Assembly: GCF_001885765.1 (NCBI RefSeq)
Contig: NZ_JXKD01000003.1
Location: 62,001-126,000 of the forward strand
Length of the DNA stretch: 64,000 nucleotides
Direction of reading: 5' to 3'
Origin: Enterococcus aquimarinus
GTDB taxonomy: Bacteria; Bacillota; Bacilli; Lactobacillales; Enterococcaceae
Below the pieces are notes generated by a model. That model saw only the letters and a program-made list of their open reading frames with translations. It was not told the DNA's origin and searched no databases. The position numbers and the translations under genes are program-made. The stretch's first letter is position 1; each line of letters starts with the position of its first letter. Shown here piece after piece: positions 9,322 to 18,906 of the stretch.

Positions 9322-10584
9322 TTAAAATTGTAACAAATGATATTTCTTCTTCCCACGACGGATAACGGTTGAATGACGGTCGATTTTATCGCTCTCACTG
9401 ATCACGTAAGTAAGCTCTTGGATTCGTTCACCATTAATGTAAATGGCACCATTTTTGATATCTTCACGCGCTTGGCGCTTAGAAGGCACGACATTGGCTG
9501 TAATTAAGAGCTCCACAAGTGCTAAATCATCTTCTTGTGTCACGTTATAAGTCGGAACACCTTTAAATCCTTGTTTAATCTCTTCACCAGAAAGACCTTT
9601 AATGTCTCCACTAAAGAGCGCTTGCGAAATGCGTAAAGCTTGTTCATACGCTTCTTGACCATGTACTAAGCTGGTCACTTCTTCGGCTAATTTCTTTTGT
9701 GCAAGACGTGATTCCGGTGCTGCCAAGAATTCTGTCTCAATCGCTGCAATTTCTTCTAAACTTAAGAAAGTGAAATATTTCAAGAATTTAATGACATCGC
9801 GGTCATCTGTATTAATCCAAAATTGATAAAATTCGTAAGGGGTTGTTTTTTCGGCATCTAACCAAACGGCATTGCCTTCTGTTTTTCCGAATTTTGTGCC
9901 ATCTGCTTTGGTAATTAAGGGCATTGTCAAACCAAAACCTTGCACTTCTTTTTCACGACGCAACAATTCAATTCCTGCTGTAATATTTCCCCATTGATCG
10001 CTCCCGCCGAGTTGTAAGAGACAACCATGAGTTTCATATAATTTTAGAAAATCGTACGCTTGGAGTAATTGATACGCAAATTCCGTATATGAAATCCCTG
10101 TCTCAATACGACGTTTGACGCTTTCTTTACTCATCATGTAGTTAATCGTAAAATGCTTTCCAACATCACGCAAGAAATCGATTAGTAGTGTTTCTCCTAA
10201 CCAATCATAATTATTGGCAATGACTGCTGGATTCGTTGCATCTTCAAAATCAATGAAGCGCGAAAGTTGATGCTTAATACTTTCAGACCAGTTTTTAACT
10301 GTATCGAGTGTATTTAATTGACGTTCTTGATCTTTAAATGAAGGATCGCCAATCATTCCTGTACCACCGCCCACTAACGCAATTGGCACATGTCCGTGTT
10401 GTTGAAAACGACGCAACATTAACACGGGAAGTAAATGACCAATATGTAAACTATCGGCAGTCGGGTCAAAACCAACATATAATTTCACTGTCTCTTCATT
10501 TAGTTGTTTTTCTAATGCGACCTCATCTGTTGTTTGATGGATCAATCCACGATCTTTTAATTCGTGAAAAAAGCCTGATACCAT
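9322..10584 (-). CDS. tyrS: Tyrosyl-tRNA synthetase
   Basis: 420 aa class I aminoacyl-tRNA synthetase that charges tRNA-Tyr; the window also encodes a tRNA-Tyr. Visible: the HIGH-type motif in [12 protein letters not shown], tyrosine-binding [24 protein letters not shown], and the KMSKS-type loop as KFGKTEG. The C-terminal S4-like RNA-binding domain follows (about residues 355-418, [18 protein letters not shown]). The start follows AAGGAGGAATTTTAA. The 5' leader is only about 50 nt, too short for a T-box, so tRNA-dependent antitermination is not apparent. Confidence 0.97.
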   Translation of the reverse strand: MVSGFFHELKDRGLIHQTTDEVALEKQLNEETVKLYVGFDPTADSLHIGHLLPVLMLRRFQQHGHVPIALVGGGTGMIGDPSFKDQERQLNTLDTVKNWSESIKHQLSRFIDFEDATNPAVIANNYDWLGETLLIDFLRDVGKHFTINYMMSKESVKRRIETGISYTEFAYQLLQAYDFLKLYETHGCLLQLGGSDQWGNITAGIELLRREKEVQGFGLTMPLITKADGTKFGKTEGNAVWLDAEKTTPYEFYQFWINTDDRDVIKFLKYFTFLSLEEIAAIETEFLAAPESRLAQKKLAEEVTSLVHGQEAYEQALRISQALFSGDIKGLSGEEIKQGFKGVPTYNVTQEDDLALVELLITANVVPSKRQAREDIKNGAIYINGERIQELTYVISESDKIDRHSTVIRRGKKKYHLLQF

Positions 10585-10630
10585 TTAAAATTCCTCCTTG
10601 CAATTGGTGATAATGCTAATCTTAACTGAA

Positions 10631-10659
10631 AGATTAAGGAAAGAAAAGGTAATTTTCAA
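10631..10659 (-). promoter_or_regulatory. Promoter of tyrS
   Basis: On the minus strand, TTGAAA (10659-10654), a 17-bp spacer and TAATCT (10636-10631). The leader to the ATG at 10584 is about 40-45 nt. Confidence 0.55.
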
Positions 10660-10694
10660 ATTTAACGACATTTCTATCTATTAGAATCGTTTTT

Positions 10695-10703
10695 TGATAT
10701 AAT
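10695..10703 (+). promoter_or_regulatory. Extended -10 promoter of pbp2A
   Basis: TGATATAAT, an extended -10 with a perfect TATAAT. The -35 region is weak. It lies about 37 nt before the TTG start of pbp2A. Confidence 0.65.
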
Positions 10704-10739
10704 AATAGCGTTACAAATTTTAAAAATGAGGTGACAATT

Positions 10740-13184
10740 TTGCCCAAACCAAAGAAACAACGAACCGAACAATCCCCCTTCTTTTATTTAAATGTGGTAT
10801 TGCGGGTGTTCTACTCTATTTTGCTAGTTGGTATCTCCTTTCTAGTGATTGGAGGCGCATTAGGTGCAGGTATTGGAATTGGTTATTTTACGTACTTAGT
10901 TGAAGATACGAAACTTCCCGAAAAGAAACAATTACAACGTGATCTGGGTGAGATGACACAAACATCCCAATTAACCTATAACGATAATAGTCAAATCGCT
11001 ACTATCCGCTCAGATCTTTTACGGACGAATGTCTCCTTCGATGAGATTTCACCGCTGATTACAACGGCCATTATTGCCACAGAAGATGAGCATTTCTACG
11101 AGCATAATGGGATTGTGCCAAAAGCGGTCATTCGCGCGCTGGCTTCCGAAGTCACAGGTTTTGGTAGTAGTGGGGGCTCCACGCTCACGCAGCAATTGGT
11201 CAAACAGCAAATTTTAAGCAATGAAACGACCTTTAGCCGAAAAGCCAATGAAATTTTGCTAGCCACTGAAGTTGAAACCTCTTTTACAAAAGAAGAAATT
11301 ATAACGATGTATTTAAATGTTTCTCCTTTTGGACGTAACAACCGCGGTCAAAATATTGCAGGTGTGCAAGAAGCCGCGCTAGGAATTTTTGGTGTGAATG
11401 CCAGTGAAGTGAATTTGCCTCAAGCAGCCTTTATTGCAGGATTACCGCAAAGTCCGATTGTCTACAGCCCGTATTCAAATACAGGAGAGATTAAAGAGGC
11501 GGAATATTTAGCATATGGCTTAGAACGAAAAGATTTTGTCTTGTTTAGTATGTATCGCAATCATGATATTACAAAAGAAGAATACGAAGAAGCTCTAGCC
11601 TATGACTTAGCCGCAGATTTTATTGAACCACAAGCAATCGAGCAAGAAGATCAAAATTTCCTATATTATGCCATTATGGGAGAAGCAGCTTCAATCGTTG
11701 CGCAAAAATTAGCGGAAGATAACAAGCTATCTGAAGAAGAATTTGCGAAAGAAGACGTTCAGGCTCAATATTTAGAACGCGCTAACCAATTATTAGCAAA
11801 CGGTGGGTACACCGTTCAATCAACGATTGATAAAACAATTTACAATGCGATGCAAAATGCAGTCGCAAATTACGGATCCTATCTAGATAATTGGGCTGGT
11901 GCCACGATTGAAGTCGGAAATGTTCTAATGGAAAATAAAACTGGACGTATTCTTGGTTTTATTGGCGGACGCGATTACGACAAGAATTCTTACAATCATG
12001 CCTTTAGTTCAAAACGTCAAGCCGGTTCTGCCATCAAACCCGTGCTCGTTTATGCACCGGCGATTGACCAAGGTTTAGTTGGTAGCGAAACGCGTGTGTC
12101 CGATTTCCCAACGACTTGGCAAAACGGTGAAGATGCCGGAACGCCGATCTTAAATGCGACGAATGCAGGGTCAAAAACATTTGAGACTGTCCGAGAAGCA
12201 ATCGTTCGTTCTGATAACATTCCAGCTCACCATCTGTATCAACATACTTTGGAAAACATGGGAACACCTGATGCCGTCTATCAACAATACTTGAAAAAAA
12301 TGAACTTTCCAGAAACGCCAGTGTGGCAATACGCTGCTGCGCCACTTGGGGTAACCGAAATCACTACTTTGGAACAAACAAACGGATTTCAAACGCTCGC
12401 AAATGGTGGCGTCTACGAAGAAGGCTACTTAATTGAATCCATTACCGATTCTGAGGGAAATGTGTATTATCAACATGAAGCCGCACCTGTCCAAGTCTTT
12501 TCAAAAGCGGCAGCATCGATTACGATTGATTTACTCCGGAGTGTTATTACCGACGCATTCACCACTGATGTGAAATATCAGATGAGCAACTTAGATTGGA
12601 ATCTAGGTAATGCCGATTGGGTCGGAAAAACAGGAACAACCGATGAGAACGTTGACTCATGGCTTGTTCTTTCGACACCTGAAATCACTTTAAGTAGTTG
12701 GTCAGGGCGAGAAGATAGCAAACCCTCCGATTCGTATGGTGGTGCTCGTACCGCAAATTACATGGCTCATCTTGCCAACGCGATTTATCAAGCAAAACCA
12801 GAAGTTATTGGAACAAATAAGAAATTCAATCTCGATTCAAGTGTGATTAAAGCCAACGTTGCCACTTTTACCGGCGTAAAACCTGGTGGGACAATGACGG
12901 TTAACAACACTACTTTCAATACTCCGACTGAAACAACAACTTCTTATTGGGCTAAAAATGGTCCTGCAGATCTTAGCTTCCGCTTTGGAATTGGTGGTAC
13001 AGATGCCAATTACGCAGACTATTGGAAAAAAGTGATTCCAAAACCAAAACCGAAACCGACGACTCCTAAAAAAGAGACCGAGGACGAGAAGAAAACGGAC
13101 GAAAAAGAAGAAGATAAAAAAGAAGAAAAAGAAGCAGACGATGAGAAGAAAGATGACACTGAGACTGAAAAAGAAAATGATTAG
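10740..13184 (+). CDS. pbp2A: Class A penicillin-binding protein (Pbp2A type)
   Basis: 814 aa from TTG at 10740, preceded by GAGGTGA at 5-nt spacing. The longer frame begins at a GTG that is itself part of this ribosome binding site. It is a bifunctional peptidoglycan synthase. A short basic cytosolic tail and one transmembrane helix (about residues 22-52) precede a GT51 glycosyltransferase domain (EDEHFYEHNG, GGSTLTQQLVKQ). The transpeptidase domain has SAIK (catalytic serine), SDN and KTGTT motifs. The last 60 residues are unusually low-complexity, proline/lysine then glutamate/lysine/aspartate rich. Its terminator is shared with convergent ccpA. Confidence 0.94.
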   Translation: MPKPKKQRTEQSPFFYLNVVLRVFYSILLVGISFLVIGGALGAGIGIGYFTYLVEDTKLPEKKQLQRDLGEMTQTSQLTYNDNSQIATIRSDLLRTNVSFDEISPLITTAIIATEDEHFYEHNGIVPKAVIRALASEVTGFGSSGGSTLTQQLVKQQILSNETTFSRKANEILLATEVETSFTKEEIITMYLNVSPFGRNNRGQNIAGVQEAALGIFGVNASEVNLPQAAFIAGLPQSPIVYSPYSNTGEIKEAEYLAYGLERKDFVLFSMYRNHDITKEEYEEALAYDLAADFIEPQAIEQEDQNFLYYAIMGEAASIVAQKLAEDNKLSEEEFAKEDVQAQYLERANQLLANGGYTVQSTIDKTIYNAMQNAVANYGSYLDNWAGATIEVGNVLMENKTGRILGFIGGRDYDKNSYNHAFSSKRQAGSAIKPVLVYAPAIDQGLVGSETRVSDFPTTWQNGEDAGTPILNATNAGSKTFETVREAIVRSDNIPAHHLYQHTLENMGTPDAVYQQYLKKMNFPETPVWQYAAAPLGVTEITTLEQTNGFQTLANGGVYEEGYLIESITDSEGNVYYQHEAAPVQVFSKAAASITIDLLRSVITDAFTTDVKYQMSNLDWNLGNADWVGKTGTTDENVDSWLVLSTPEITLSSWSGREDSKPSDSYGGARTANYMAHLANAIYQAKPEVIGTNKKFNLDSSVIKANVATFTGVKPGGTMTVNNTTFNTPTETTTSYWAKNGPADLSFRFGIGGTDANYADYWKKVIPKPKPKPTTPKKETEDEKKTDEKEEDKKEEKEADDEKKDDTETEKEND

Positions 13185-13205
13185 GACGACTGATTAGCAA
13201 CACAC

Positions 13206-13249
13206 AAAAAAGGGCCTGACTCAATCAAACTTGAGCCGGCCCTTTTTTT
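13206..13249. terminator. Bidirectional terminator between pbp2A and ccpA
   Basis: AAAAAAGGGCC ... GGCCCTTTTTTT with an inner CTCAA / TTGAG stem. It is placed between the convergent stops at 13184 and 13255. Confidence 0.9.
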
Positions 13250-13254
13250 GCGTG

Positions 13255-14259
13255 TTAATTTTTGGTAGAACCTCTTTCAGCAATGCCGTAAGGTAAGATA
13301 ATTGTTTTTTCTTCGACTTCTTCTTTGTTCATCAATTTTGTTAATAAACGCATTGAAACCGCACCGATATCATAAAGCGGTTGCGTCACACTTGATAGTT
13401 TTGGACGAGCGACTTGTGTTAATAACGAGTTATTGCTCGTAATGATTTCAAATTGTTCAGGAACTTTGATTCCTTTGTCAATTAAACCATCTAAAATACC
13501 AATTGCTAATTCATCATCCGTCACATAAGCTGCTGTTGCCCCACTATTTAATAAGCGATCGACTAAAGCTAAACCGTCATTAAACGAATAACGTGATTCA
13601 AAGACTAATCCTTCATTGTATTCTAATTGGTTTTCTTTCAAACCTTCTTTATAGCCGACGATTCGTTGTTGACCATTAATAGCATCAATTAATGCCCCAC
13701 TAATAAAGGCAATTTTTTGATTGCCATTTTTTGCAAGTAATGAAATGGCATCTTTTGTTGCTTCGAAGTAATCAATATTTACACTACCTACTTGATGATC
13801 TGGATCAATCGAGCCTGCTAAAACAACTGGTGTTTTCGAGCGAGAAAATTCGCCACGGACTTCATCTGTAATTCGATGTCCCATAAAGATAACACCATCA
13901 ACTTGTTTGGCTAACAAATTATTTAATACGTTAACTTCCTTCAAGTTATCACCGTCAGAATTCGCTAAAATAATGTTGTATTTGTACATTGTTGCGACAT
14001 CATCAATTCCACGAGCTAAGGAGGCAAAGAACATGTTACTTACATCGGGAATAATGACCCCCACCGTTGTTGTTTTTTTACTTGCTAGACCACGCGCAAC
14101 TGCATTTGGTCGGTAATCAAGACGATCGATGACTTCTAATACTTTTTTACGAGTAGCTGGTTTCACGTTTGGGTTTCCGTTTACGACACGAGAAACGGTT
14201 GCCATTGAGACGTTTGCTTCACGCGCTACATCATAAATGGTAATTGTTTGTTTATCCAT
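13255..14259 (-). CDS. ccpA: Catabolite control protein A (LacI family)
   Basis: 334 aa. An N-terminal helix-turn-helix (IYDVAREANVSMATVSRVVNG) and hinge (RPNAVARGLASKKT) precede the periplasmic-binding-like core, with GVIIPDVSNMFFASLARGIDD at its start. CcpA binds cre sites with HPr-Ser-P to mediate carbon catabolite control; the kinase making HPr-Ser-P (hprK) is also in this window. Divergent pepQ next to ccpA is a conserved Lactobacillales arrangement and supports CcpA over other LacI paralogues. The ATG follows AAAAGGAG. Confidence 0.95.
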   Translation of the reverse strand: MDKQTITIYDVAREANVSMATVSRVVNGNPNVKPATRKKVLEVIDRLDYRPNAVARGLASKKTTTVGVIIPDVSNMFFASLARGIDDVATMYKYNIILANSDGDNLKEVNVLNNLLAKQVDGVIFMGHRITDEVRGEFSRSKTPVVLAGSIDPDHQVGSVNIDYFEATKDAISLLAKNGNQKIAFISGALIDAINGQQRIVGYKEGLKENQLEYNEGLVFESRYSFNDGLALVDRLLNSGATAAYVTDDELAIGILDGLIDKGIKVPEQFEIITSNNSLLTQVARPKLSSVTQPLYDIGAVSMRLLTKLMNKEEVEEKTIILPYGIAERGSTKN

Positions 14260-14325
14260 CTGACATTTCTCCTTTTAAATTAATTTATTTTTATTTTCAG
14301 AAAATGTTGTTTACATTTCTTAGTT

Positions 14326-14364
14326 AGAATAGCAAAGATTTGGTTTATTTGCAACCGTTTTAGT
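14326..14364 (-). promoter_or_regulatory. ccpA promoter with weak overlapping cre-like sequence
   Basis: On the minus strand, TTGCAA (14354-14349), a 17-bp spacer and TATTCT (14331-14326). The -35 hexamer lies in TTGCAACCGTTTTAG, which keeps the CG core of a cre but differs from consensus at about three positions. CcpA autoregulation from the pepQ-ccpA gap is known in lactic acid bacteria; here it is inference. Confidence 0.45.
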
Positions 14365-14413
14365 TTCATTTTCATGAAAATTAAATCTAAGTAGTTAATT
14401 TTCTCATTCATAG

Positions 14414-14419
14414 TATAAT
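14414..14419 (+). promoter_or_regulatory. -10 element of pepQ
   Basis: Perfect TATAAT about 32 nt before the pepQ ATG. The -35 region (around 14391) is poor. Confidence 0.55.
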
Positions 14420-14450
14420 GATAGTAAGAAAAAGAGAAAGAAGGATTAAG

Positions 14451-15557
14451 ATGAACATCCAAAAAATCAATGAACTAAAAGAATGGTTGAATGAACAAAA
14501 GATTCCCCTAGCCTATATCAGCAATCCTCAATCAATTGCTTATTTGACAGGTTACCATAGTGATCCACATGAACGTGTACTGGCACTTTTCATTTCGTTA
14601 GACCAAGAGCCTTTTTTATTTACACCCGCTTTAGAAGTCGAAGCCGCTAAGAAGAGTCCTTGGAATCAAGATGTTGTAGGGTATTTAGATACAGAAGAAC
14701 CATTTAAAATAATAGCGAAAGAAATCCTTTTGCGCTATGGGAGTCCACAAATTTGCGCATTAGAAAAAGCAGCTCTTTCTGTCGATCGTTACGAAGAACT
14801 GACAAGTTATTTCCCTAATACTGCTTTTACCAGCGATATTTCACCTTTTATGCAACAAATGCAATTAATCAAAACACCAAACGAAATCAGCGGACTTTTA
14901 GAAGCAGGCTCATGGGCAGATGTTGCGTTTGAAGTTGGGTTTTCAGCGATTCAAGCAGGCATTAGCGAACAAGAAATCGTAGCGGAAATTGAATATCAAC
15001 TCAAACGAAAAGGCGTCTCACAAATGTCCTTTGACACGATGGTACTGACTGGATCCCGGGCAGCGGATCCCCACGGTACACCGAACCAAACACGTTTAGT
15101 CGATCATTCATTCGTGCTATTTGATTTAGGTGTGGTATGGAATGGCTATTGCAGTGATGCAACCAGAACTGTCGCCTACAAAGAGCCTACTGCCTTCCAG
15201 GAAGAAATTTATGCACTTGTTCTAAAAGCCCAGTTAGCGGCTCAAGAAGCGGTAAAACCAGGGATTACCGCGAGTCAATTGGACAAAGTTGCGCGCGATG
15301 TCATTGAGGACGCAGGCTATGGTTCATACTTTAATCATCGCTTAGGCCATGGAATTGGAACCAGCGTCCATGAATTTCCTTCCATTGTCGAAGGAAATGA
15401 TTTGGTAATCAAAGAAGGAATGTGTTTCTCAATTGAGCCAGGTATTTATATCCCTAATCAAGTCGGTGTCAGAATTGAAGATTGTGTCTACGTAACCAAA
15501 GATGGCTGCTTACCTTTTACAAAAACAACCAAAGAGTTAACAATTATTGGTGGATAA
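14451..15557 (+). CDS. pepQ: Xaa-Pro dipeptidase (M24 family)
   Basis: 368 aa from ATG at 14451, with AGAAGGA 6 nt upstream; the open frame reaches further back without a usable ribosome binding site. This cytosolic metallopeptidase cleaves X-Pro dipeptides. The N-terminal creatinase-like domain (about 1-130) precedes the pita-bread catalytic domain. Metal-ligand motifs are visible in order: the two aspartates of FDLGVVWNGYCSDATRT, the histidine of GHGIGTSVHE, and the glutamates of SIEPGIY and RIEDCV. Divergent from ccpA. Confidence 0.95.
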   Translation: MNIQKINELKEWLNEQKIPLAYISNPQSIAYLTGYHSDPHERVLALFISLDQEPFLFTPALEVEAAKKSPWNQDVVGYLDTEEPFKIIAKEILLRYGSPQICALEKAALSVDRYEELTSYFPNTAFTSDISPFMQQMQLIKTPNEISGLLEAGSWADVAFEVGFSAIQAGISEQEIVAEIEYQLKRKGVSQMSFDTMVLTGSRAADPHGTPNQTRLVDHSFVLFDLGVVWNGYCSDATRTVAYKEPTAFQEEIYALVLKAQLAAQEAVKPGITASQLDKVARDVIEDAGYGSYFNHRLGHGIGTSVHEFPSIVEGNDLVIKEGMCFSIEPGIYIPNQVGVRIEDCVYVTKDGCLPFTKTTKELTIIGG

Positions 15558-15602
15558 AATCAGCATCTATGGCACTTGTCATGTTCCCAGATGACTTGTA
15601 AA

Positions 15603-15653
15603 GGATTTGAAGCATGATACAAATATCAGTCGTCTACACTAAAAGTAATACAG
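15603..15653 (+). repeat. Dispersed intergenic repeat, copy A (diverged)
   Basis: Contains ATATCAGTCGTCTACACTAA and then AAGTAATACAG, preceded by TTTGAAGCATGATAC. It resembles copies at 36319-36370 (minus) and 51097-51147 (plus), with a shared core ATATCAGTC(A/G)TC followed by ACTAAA and (T/A)ATACA. This copy lies in the pepQ 3' region, immediately before the terminator, and has lost the hairpin-forming arms of the other two. Confidence 0.5.
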
Positions 15654-15693
15654 TAAAAAAGCAAGCACAGTGAGCTTGCTTTTTTACTGTATT
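15647..15693. terminator. Bidirectional terminator between pepQ and ytxH
   Basis: Perfect 20-bp stem (15647-15666 with 15674-15693) and a 7-nt loop, with GCAAGC/GCTTGC at the top and A/T runs below. It serves convergent pepQ (ends 15557) and ytxH (ends 15716). Confidence 0.92.
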
Positions 15694-15715
15694 AAGATTG
15701 AGCGACATTTATGTC

Positions 15716-16321
15716 TTAATGCGTTGCTGATTCCTGTTCGTGATCTGGATTATTTTCTTCAATCACTTCTTTAAGTTCTTCAATTTTCTCTTCAAGTTCT
15801 TCTTCTTCAATTGCTTCAACAATCACGTCGTCTTCCAATACGTCCTCATGGTCATCCGCGGCTAATTCTTCTGTTTCTTCAGACGCCAAATCGATGACAA
15901 TGTCTTCGACTTCTTCAGCCATTGGGATGATAATATCTTCAATCGCTTCACTAGTCTCATCTGAAACCGACATTTCTTCGCTTATTTCAGCTACTTCCTC
16001 TTCTATTTCTGATAAAATATCGTCGGAATGATCTGTTACTTCATCCACTACATCTGAAACTTTTTCTTTTAGCATTTCTGCTAACTCTTCCAATCGTTTT
16101 GTATAAATCGTCGTTTTATCTTTAATTGTTTGCTTCATATCTTGGCCTTTTTCTACCGTGTCATCAGTATAATCAGAAGCCGTATCTAATAAATCATCGA
16201 CTTGTCTTGCTAAACGATTCCGTAAGTCTTTGCCTGACTCTGGTGCTAAAATCAATGCGGCTACGGCTGCTGCTGTTCCTCCAACAATTGCACCTAATAA
16301 AAATCCACTTTTTTTACTCAT
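15716..16321 (-). CDS. YtxH domain-containing protein with acidic tail
   Basis: 201 aa from ATG at 16321, behind GGAGGG; an upstream in-frame ATG overlaps that ribosome binding site. The N-terminus (KSGFLLGAIVGGTAAAVAALILAPESGKDLR) is the typical YtxH glycine-rich transmembrane segment followed by an APESGKD turn. A helical region comes next, then about 100 residues very rich in Glu, Asp, Ile and Val. The family is linked to envelope or general stress, function unknown. It overlaps the DUF948 gene by 8 nt (ATGAGTAA), so the two are translationally coupled. Confidence 0.88.
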   Translation of the reverse strand: MSKKSGFLLGAIVGGTAAAVAALILAPESGKDLRNRLARQVDDLLDTASDYTDDTVEKGQDMKQTIKDKTTIYTKRLEELAEMLKEKVSDVVDEVTDHSDDILSEIEEEVAEISEEMSVSDETSEAIEDIIIPMAEEVEDIVIDLASEETEELAADDHEDVLEDDVIVEAIEEEELEEKIEELKEVIEENNPDHEQESATH

Positions 16322-16763
16322 ATACTTTCCCTCCATTATTTGCTTTCGTTTGATTATGTTTAAAGCGGTTAATTGTCGCTTGACTCACTTTTCCAATGAT
16401 ACTTGCTTGGGTCACAGATTTTCCCATTGTGGCAAAACGAGTTGCCATTTCTCTACCGGATGCATTCAGGTCAGAAACGCTCGTACTTAAATCGGCTACA
16501 GCATCAAATAATGGGTCAATTGTTTCGACTTTCTGATTGACTTTTCCCATTAATTCGTTACTTTTCACTAGTAATCCTTCAACTTCTCGGACTAAAATAT
16601 CCACGTCTCTAGTCACTACTTGAATCGTTTGATTGACTTGTGTAACAGTTGTTTCCGCTTTTTGGACCGTTTTACCAATTTGTCCTAGTAACCGTACGAC
16701 TGCAACAACCAGTACTGCAAATGCTCCCGCTGCAATTAAGGCAGCAATTTCTCCTCCTGACAT
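16314..16763 (-). CDS. DUF948 domain-containing membrane protein
   Basis: 149 aa. An N-terminal transmembrane helix (EIAALIAAGAFAVLVVAVV) is followed by a long heptad-like helical region (about residues 30-125) typical of DUF948 proteins. Function is unknown. It is encoded directly before the ytxH gene and overlaps it by 8 nt; this DUF948-YtxH pair is common in Firmicutes, often near hprK and lgt as here. The start follows an AAAAGGGG ribosome binding site. Confidence 0.88.
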   Translation of the reverse strand: MSGGEIAALIAAGAFAVLVVAVVRLLGQIGKTVQKAETTVTQVNQTIQVVTRDVDILVREVEGLLVKSNELMGKVNQKVETIDPLFDAVADLSTSVSDLNASGREMATRFATMGKSVTQASIIGKVSQATINRFKHNQTKANNGGKVYE

Positions 16764-16842
16764 TGTTTAACCCCTTTTCTTTTTCAAATTTTTTAGCAAA
16801 AATAAGCTCAGTTCTTGTAAATAATAGATTTTGTAGACGTTA

Positions 16843-17775
16843 TTACTCGTTAAGATCTTTCTTTATCTCTTCTTGTATAACGGGATCTTTTCTTTTTTTT
16901 TCTTTTGATAATTTTTGACCTAGTTCGATAATATAGTCCGTTAAACTATCTTGCACTTCAGGATGTTTTAACCCATATTCGATACTTGTCTTCATAAAAC
17001 CGAATTTATCTCCGACATCATAACGTGTCCCTTTAAATTCACGAGCAAACACGCGTTGTGTTTTATTCAATGTATCGATTGCATCCGTTAATTGAATTTC
17101 ACCTCCTGCACCAGGCTCTTGATTTTCTAATACACTAAATATCTCAGGCGTTAATAAGTAACGACCAATAATCGCTAAGTTACTTGGTGCCTCTTCTGCC
17201 TTTGGTTTTTCAACAAAATTCTTTACATTATAGAGTCCTGGCGAAACTTCTGCACCTGGGTTAATAATGCCATACTTATTCGTCTCTTCATGAGGGACTT
17301 CCATAACCGCAATAGCAGACGCATGAGTCTCTTCGTAGTCCATCATTAACTGTTTCGTCAAGGGAATCTCATCTTCCATCAGGTCGTCTCCTAACATTAC
17401 CACAAAAGGCTCGTTCCCAATAAATGATTTGGCTTGAAGTACCGCATGACCGAGACCGAGCGGATGTTTTTGACGAACAAAATGTAAATTAATATCCGTT
17501 GTTTCTTCGACTAATTTTAATAATTCTGCTTTGCCTTTTTCTTTTAAGTTTGTTTCTAATTCTAAATTCGCATCAAAATGATCTTCAATAGGTCTCTTTG
17601 CTTTTCCAGTTATAATAATAATATCTTCAATTCCTGATTTTAAAGCCTCTTCCACAATAAATTGGATTGTCGGCTTATCAACAATCGGTAACATTTCTTT
17701 GGCCATCGCTTTTGTAGCAGGTAAAAAACGTGTGCCTAAACCTGCTGCTGGAATAACCGCCTTACGAACTTTCAT
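16843..17775 (-). CDS. galU: UTP-glucose-1-phosphate uridylyltransferase
   Basis: 310 aa from ATG at 17775, placed 9 nt after AAAGGAG; the open frame starts 9 codons earlier without such support. It makes UDP-glucose for envelope glycolipids and polysaccharides. The N-terminal nucleotide-binding signature is intact ([19 protein letters not shown] then [13 protein letters not shown]), and the conserved VMLGDDL and VEKP segments are present. The C-terminus is strongly lysine-rich. It lies directly downstream of gpsA (40 bp), in one run with hprK and lgt. Confidence 0.96.
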   Translation of the reverse strand: MKVRKAVIPAAGLGTRFLPATKAMAKEMLPIVDKPTIQFIVEEALKSGIEDIIIITGKAKRPIEDHFDANLELETNLKEKGKAELLKLVEETTDINLHFVRQKHPLGLGHAVLQAKSFIGNEPFVVMLGDDLMEDEIPLTKQLMMDYEETHASAIAVMEVPHEETNKYGIINPGAEVSPGLYNVKNFVEKPKAEEAPSNLAIIGRYLLTPEIFSVLENQEPGAGGEIQLTDAIDTLNKTQRVFAREFKGTRYDVGDKFGFMKTSIEYGLKHPEVQDSLTDYIIELGQKLSKEKKRKDPVIQEEIKKDLNE

Positions 17776-17814
17776 TTTGCAAGTCTCCTTTGCCTCTTTC
17801 ATCTCAAAAACTCC

Positions 17815-18828
17815 TTAAGTATATTCGTTTTCTGTTTTGCCATCACGTAGCATAATCGCTTTTAAAGCAGATTGGATATTTTGACCTTCGTATAATACTT
17901 GATAAATGGCTTCAGTAATCGGCATTTCCACGCCTAGTTGTTGTGATAGTTCCATCGCCGCTTTCGTTGTTGAAACACCTTCAACAACCATTCCCATATT
18001 TTCTAATACGGTCTCAAGAGATTCTCCTTGGCCTAACAAATGACCTGTCCGCCAGTTACGTGAGTGAATACTTGTACACGTTACAATTAAATCTCCGACA
18101 CCGCTTAACCCAATAAATGTCAACGGATTGGCACCCATCGCGACGCCTAGACGACTAATCTCGGCTAACCCACGGGTCATAATAGCTGCTTTCGCATTAT
18201 CACCAAAACCAAGCCCGACCATCGCCCCAGCTCCTAAAGCGATAATATTTTTTAAGGCCGCTCCCATTTCTACTCCGATAACATCTTGATTGGTATAAAC
18301 TCGAAAATAATCGTTCATAAATAATCGTTGAACGTACGTTGCAGCGTCAAGGCTTTTACTTGCTGCTGTAATCGTTGTAATGTCATGGACCGCGACTTCT
18401 TCTGCGTGACTAGGACCGGATAATACGATAATTTCTTTACGGGATTCAACAGGGATTTCTTCCGCTAAGATTTCCGATATCCGTTTGTGACTTCCTTGTT
18501 CTAGGCCTTTTGAAGCGTGAATAATAGACGGCTTATTTTGAAGTAATGGTGTCAGTTGGCGCGCTGTTTCTCGAATCGCTTTTGTTGGAATAACAAAAAG
18601 AATGCTATCCGCTCCGGTAACTGCTTCTTCTAAAGACAGGGTCGCGCGGATATTTTTTGGCAGAACTAATTCTGGTAAATAATAGTGATTCGTATGTTTT
18701 TCATTGATCTCGTTAATCTGTTCAGGATTTTTCCCCCACAAAATCACCTCGTGGCCATTTTCTGATAAAACTTGTGCTAATGCAGTGCCCCACGAGCCCG
18801 GACCTAAAACAGCAATTTTTTGTTTCAC
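17815..18828 (-). CDS. gpsA: NAD(P)H-dependent glycerol-3-phosphate dehydrogenase
   Basis: 337 aa. Reduces dihydroxyacetone phosphate to sn-glycerol-3-phosphate for phospholipid and teichoic acid synthesis. Visible: N-terminal Rossmann motif [16 protein letters not shown], substrate-region GPSHAEEV, and [27 protein letters not shown] broken into its usual lysine and asparagine positions. GTG start with GGAGG 8 nt upstream. Downstream of lgt, consistent with shared envelope lipid metabolism. Confidence 0.97.
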   Translation of the reverse strand: MKQKIAVLGPGSWGTALAQVLSENGHEVILWGKNPEQINEINEKHTNHYYLPELVLPKNIRATLSLEEAVTGADSILFVIPTKAIRETARQLTPLLQNKPSIIHASKGLEQGSHKRISEILAEEIPVESRKEIIVLSGPSHAEEVAVHDITTITAASKSLDAATYVQRLFMNDYFRVYTNQDVIGVEMGAALKNIIALGAGAMVGLGFGDNAKAAIMTRGLAEISRLGVAMGANPLTFIGLSGVGDLIVTCTSIHSRNWRTGHLLGQGESLETVLENMGMVVEGVSTTKAAMELSQQLGVEMPITEAIYQVLYEGQNIQSALKAIMLRDGKTENEYT

Positions 18829-18906
18829 AGTGGAAACCTCCTTAAATATTCTTGCGTTGTAATTGGTGCCTATTCAAATTCTAGCATATTTATTGAAAAA
18901 TATCTG

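Noticed and set aside
10585-10730. Possible T-box leader for tyrS
   Set aside because: The leader is only about 50 nt from the likely promoter and has no T-box AGGGTGG-type sequence or terminator.
13185-13205. ATCAGTCGTC (minus strand) after pbp2A as another copy of the dispersed repeat
   Set aside because: Only a 10-base word matches copy A; flanks do not align, so chance is likely.
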